Assembly (NCBI GenBank): GCA_027717875.1
Contig: JALLOL010000028.1
Location: 1-15,843, forward strand
Direction of reading: 5' to 3'
DNA: 15,843 nt
Origin: Acidobacteria bacterium AH-259-L09
GTDB taxonomy: Bacteria > Acidobacteriota > UBA6911 > RPQK01
Shown: piece by piece, positions 14,119 through 15,843 of the stretch
Layout of the letters: every line of letters begins with the position of its first letter
Numbering within the stretch: position 1 is the first letter of the stretch
Position numbers and translations under genes: made by a program
The notes under the pieces: generated by a model
The model's input: the letters and a program-made list of their open reading frames with translations, nothing else
Told to the model about the DNA's origin: nothing
Database searches by the model: none

Positions 14119-15702
14119 ATGAGGCTACCTCGTAAATTGGGTGTGAGGAGTGTAAATCACCTCCTGTCGACGGATGGGACAGTGGAGGTGGCAGGACTCA
14201 ACACGCTGCTGGAGATTAATCAGGTTCTCCTGGAGAGTTCAAATCTGAAGGAATCCTTGCATCGGGTTCTGGAGATTCTGGAACGCCGCCAGGGCGTGAT
14301 CCGAAGTGCCGTGACTTTGCTCCAGGAGGACTCGAAAGAACTTCACATCGAGGCAGCAAACGGTCTTACCCCTATTGGCCGGCGGGCTCGCTACCACCTG
14401 GGCGAAGGGATCACGGGGCGGGTGGTAGAAAGTGGAAAGCCGATCGTGGTGCCTCAGGTCAGCCGTGAACCCTTGTTTTTGAACCGTGCGGATCAAAGAA
14501 AGGAACTCAAGAAACAAGAGCTGACTTTTATTTGCGTGCCGATTTTTGGCAATGGTGAGACAGTAGGCGCCCTTGGCCTTGACCTTTTCTTCGAGGACAC
14601 CCGCAATTACGATCGAGCGCTTAAATTTTTCAGCGTGGTATCGTCGATGATTACCCAGACCATGAGGATCGATGGCCTGATTGAGGCTGAGAGAAAACGC
14701 CTTTTGGAAGAGCGCAATCACCTGGTGGAAGAATTGAAGGACCGCTATGATTTTTCCAATATTATTGGCACCAGCAGTGGCATGAAACAGGTCTATGAGC
14801 AGGTCGCTCAGGTTGCCCGTACCAGCACCACCGTTTTGATCCGTGGAGAGTCGGGAACGGGCAAGGAGCTAATCGCCCACGCCATCCACTACAATTCGCT
14901 CCGAGCCAAGAAGCCTTTCATTAAGGTTAGCTGCGCAGCCTTACCCGATACCTTGGTCGAGTCCGAGCTGTTCGGCTATGAGAAGGGAGCTTTTACCGGT
15001 GCCCAGTCTCGAAAACAAGGACGGTTCGAGTTGGCTCACGGAGGCACTCTCTTTCTTGACGAAATTGGAGAACTGAATCCTCTCACACAAGTGAAGTTGT
15101 TACGGGTGCTTCAAACGCAAGAGTTCGAGCGATTGGGTGGGACCGAAACCATCAAGGTTAATGTCAGATTAATAGTGGCAACCAATAAGGATTTGGAACA
15201 AGCCATGGCCGAGGGGATCTTTCGTGAGGACCTCTATTATCGACTGAATGTCTTCGCGATTTTTGTTCCACCTTTGAGGGAGCGAAAACCGGATATTCTG
15301 TTGTTGGCTGACTATTTTCTAGAAAAATACGCCACTGAACATAGCAAGAACATTAAGAGAATTTCGACCCCTGCCATTGATATGTTGATGAGCTATCATT
15401 GGCCTGGCAATGTTCGTGAGCTGGAGAACACGATCGAACGGGCTGTGCTGGTTTGTGACGGCCACGTCATTCACGGGTACCATTTGCCGCCGACGCTCCA
15501 GACCGCAGAGGCATCCGGCACCGTCATGAGCATTTCTCTTCCGGAAGCGGTAGCTGCCTACGAGAAAGACCTTATCCAGGATGCCTTGAAAACCACACGC
15601 GGCAACCGTGCCAGAGCGGCCAGGCTCCTGAACACGACCGAGCGGATTGTAGGATACAAAGTCAAAAAATATGAGATCAACTCTGATCGATTTCGCCACT
15701 AG
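14119..15702 (+). CDS. NifA-like sigma54-dependent activator (GAF, AAA+, Fis HTH)
   Basis: A 527-residue enhancer-binding protein that would open sigma54-RNA polymerase promoters with ATP. An N-terminal GAF domain (about 25-185) senses a small molecule or redox state. A charged helix linker (185-210) leads to the AAA+ domain: Walker A GESGTGKE 243-250, sigma54 contact GAFTGA 290-295, Walker B LFLDEIGE 311-318, FREDLYYRLNV 368-378, sensor II WPGNVREL 428-435. A Fis-type helix-turn-helix (about 494-518) ends in GYKVKKYEI, as in NifA. ATG 14119 is chosen because the GTG/ATG further upstream (14035) would overlap the oxidoreductase by 62 bases; its Shine-Dalgarno is weak. No -24/-12 promoter was seen in the window's gaps. 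No nif genes are here, so it likely controls another regulon. Confidence 0.92.
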   Translation: MRLPRKLGVRSVNHLLSTDGTVEVAGLNTLLEINQVLLESSNLKESLHRVLEILERRQGVIRSAVTLLQEDSKELHIEAANGLTPIGRRARYHLGEGITGRVVESGKPIVVPQVSREPLFLNRADQRKELKKQELTFICVPIFGNGETVGALGLDLFFEDTRNYDRALKFFSVVSSMITQTMRIDGLIEAERKRLLEERNHLVEELKDRYDFSNIIGTSSGMKQVYEQVAQVARTSTTVLIRGESGTGKELIAHAIHYNSLRAKKPFIKVSCAALPDTLVESELFGYEKGAFTGAQSRKQGRFELAHGGTLFLDEIGELNPLTQVKLLRVLQTQEFERLGGTETIKVNVRLIVATNKDLEQAMAEGIFREDLYYRLNVFAIFVPPLRERKPDILLLADYFLEKYATEHSKNIKRISTPAIDMLMSYHWPGNVRELENTIERAVLVCDGHVIHGYHLPPTLQTAEASGTVMSISLPEAVAAYEKDLIQDALKTTRGNRARAARLLNTTERIVGYKVKKYEINSDRFRH

Positions 15703-15843
15703 AAAGGCCAGGAAAAAGACTGCGAAACCTCCCGGGCAGTTCCGCATCCGGGTTTCAAGAAACTGACGCTCCCAAAAGTGGATCAAAACGTCAGCTTCAC
15801 ACTCATACCAGATCAAACCATATCGGCACAGATGGCCCAACTG

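Noticed and set aside
15319..15840. 173-codon open frame on the - strand at the right end
   Set aside because: It overlaps the C-terminal third of the sigma54 activator, whose motifs are intact, and shows no recognisable domain or ribosome site.
15703..15843. Terminator or start of another gene after the regulator
   Set aside because: Only short imperfect pairings (CCCGG/CCGGG, CTGACG/CGTCAG) and an ATG at 15832 without ribosome site are present, too little to call.

Overview
The window is a gene-dense piece (short gaps, frequent stop/start overlaps) of a bacterial chromosome at a moderately high GC content. Tat-type leaders on several proteins, Shine-Dalgarno-led GTG starts, an exported Gfo/Idh/MocA oxidoreductase and a run of exported amidohydrolases suggest an uncultivated Acidobacteriota-like or similar environmental lineage. 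That placement is inference: no rRNA or marker gene is present. No tRNA, rRNA, CRISPR array, transposase or phage gene was seen, and no gene-free stretch exceeds 150 bases.

Left block (16-5272, + strand): an exported metallo-beta-lactamase-fold hydrolase, then three related amidohydrolase-like genes in tandem. Only the middle one keeps the canonical metal-binding histidines. The first is split by an in-frame TAG and, like the third, has lost the HxH motif and the other histidine ligands. The block ends at a perfect 31-bp inverted repeat (5283-5345).

Middle block (5367-10235): a uronate-catabolism cluster. On the + strand KDPG aldolase (eda) and KDG kinase (kdgK) overlap by one base. Converging on them from the - strand are a GH88 unsaturated glucuronyl hydrolase, an SDR dehydrogenase and an exported amidohydrolase-2 protein. 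Together they can be read as a route: unsaturated oligosaccharide -> (GH88) unsaturated uronate -> DEH -> (SDR) KDG -> (KdgK) KDPG -> (Eda) pyruvate + glyceraldehyde-3-phosphate. A second large perfect inverted repeat (8789-8863), whose arms each hold a G-quadruplex motif, sits between GH88 and the SDR.

Right block (10274-15702, + strand, divergent from GH88): a xylose-isomerase-like sugar epimerase, an ApbE-type flavin transferase, a DoxX membrane protein, a Tat-exported Gfo/Idh/MocA oxidoreductase and a NifA-like sigma54 activator (GAF, AAA+, Fis HTH). These are closely spaced and may be one transcription unit. The sugar-enzyme content on both sides of the 38-bp divergent gap suggests the middle and right blocks serve carbohydrate or uronate use. 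The link of the amidohydrolase block to this job is not evident from sequence.
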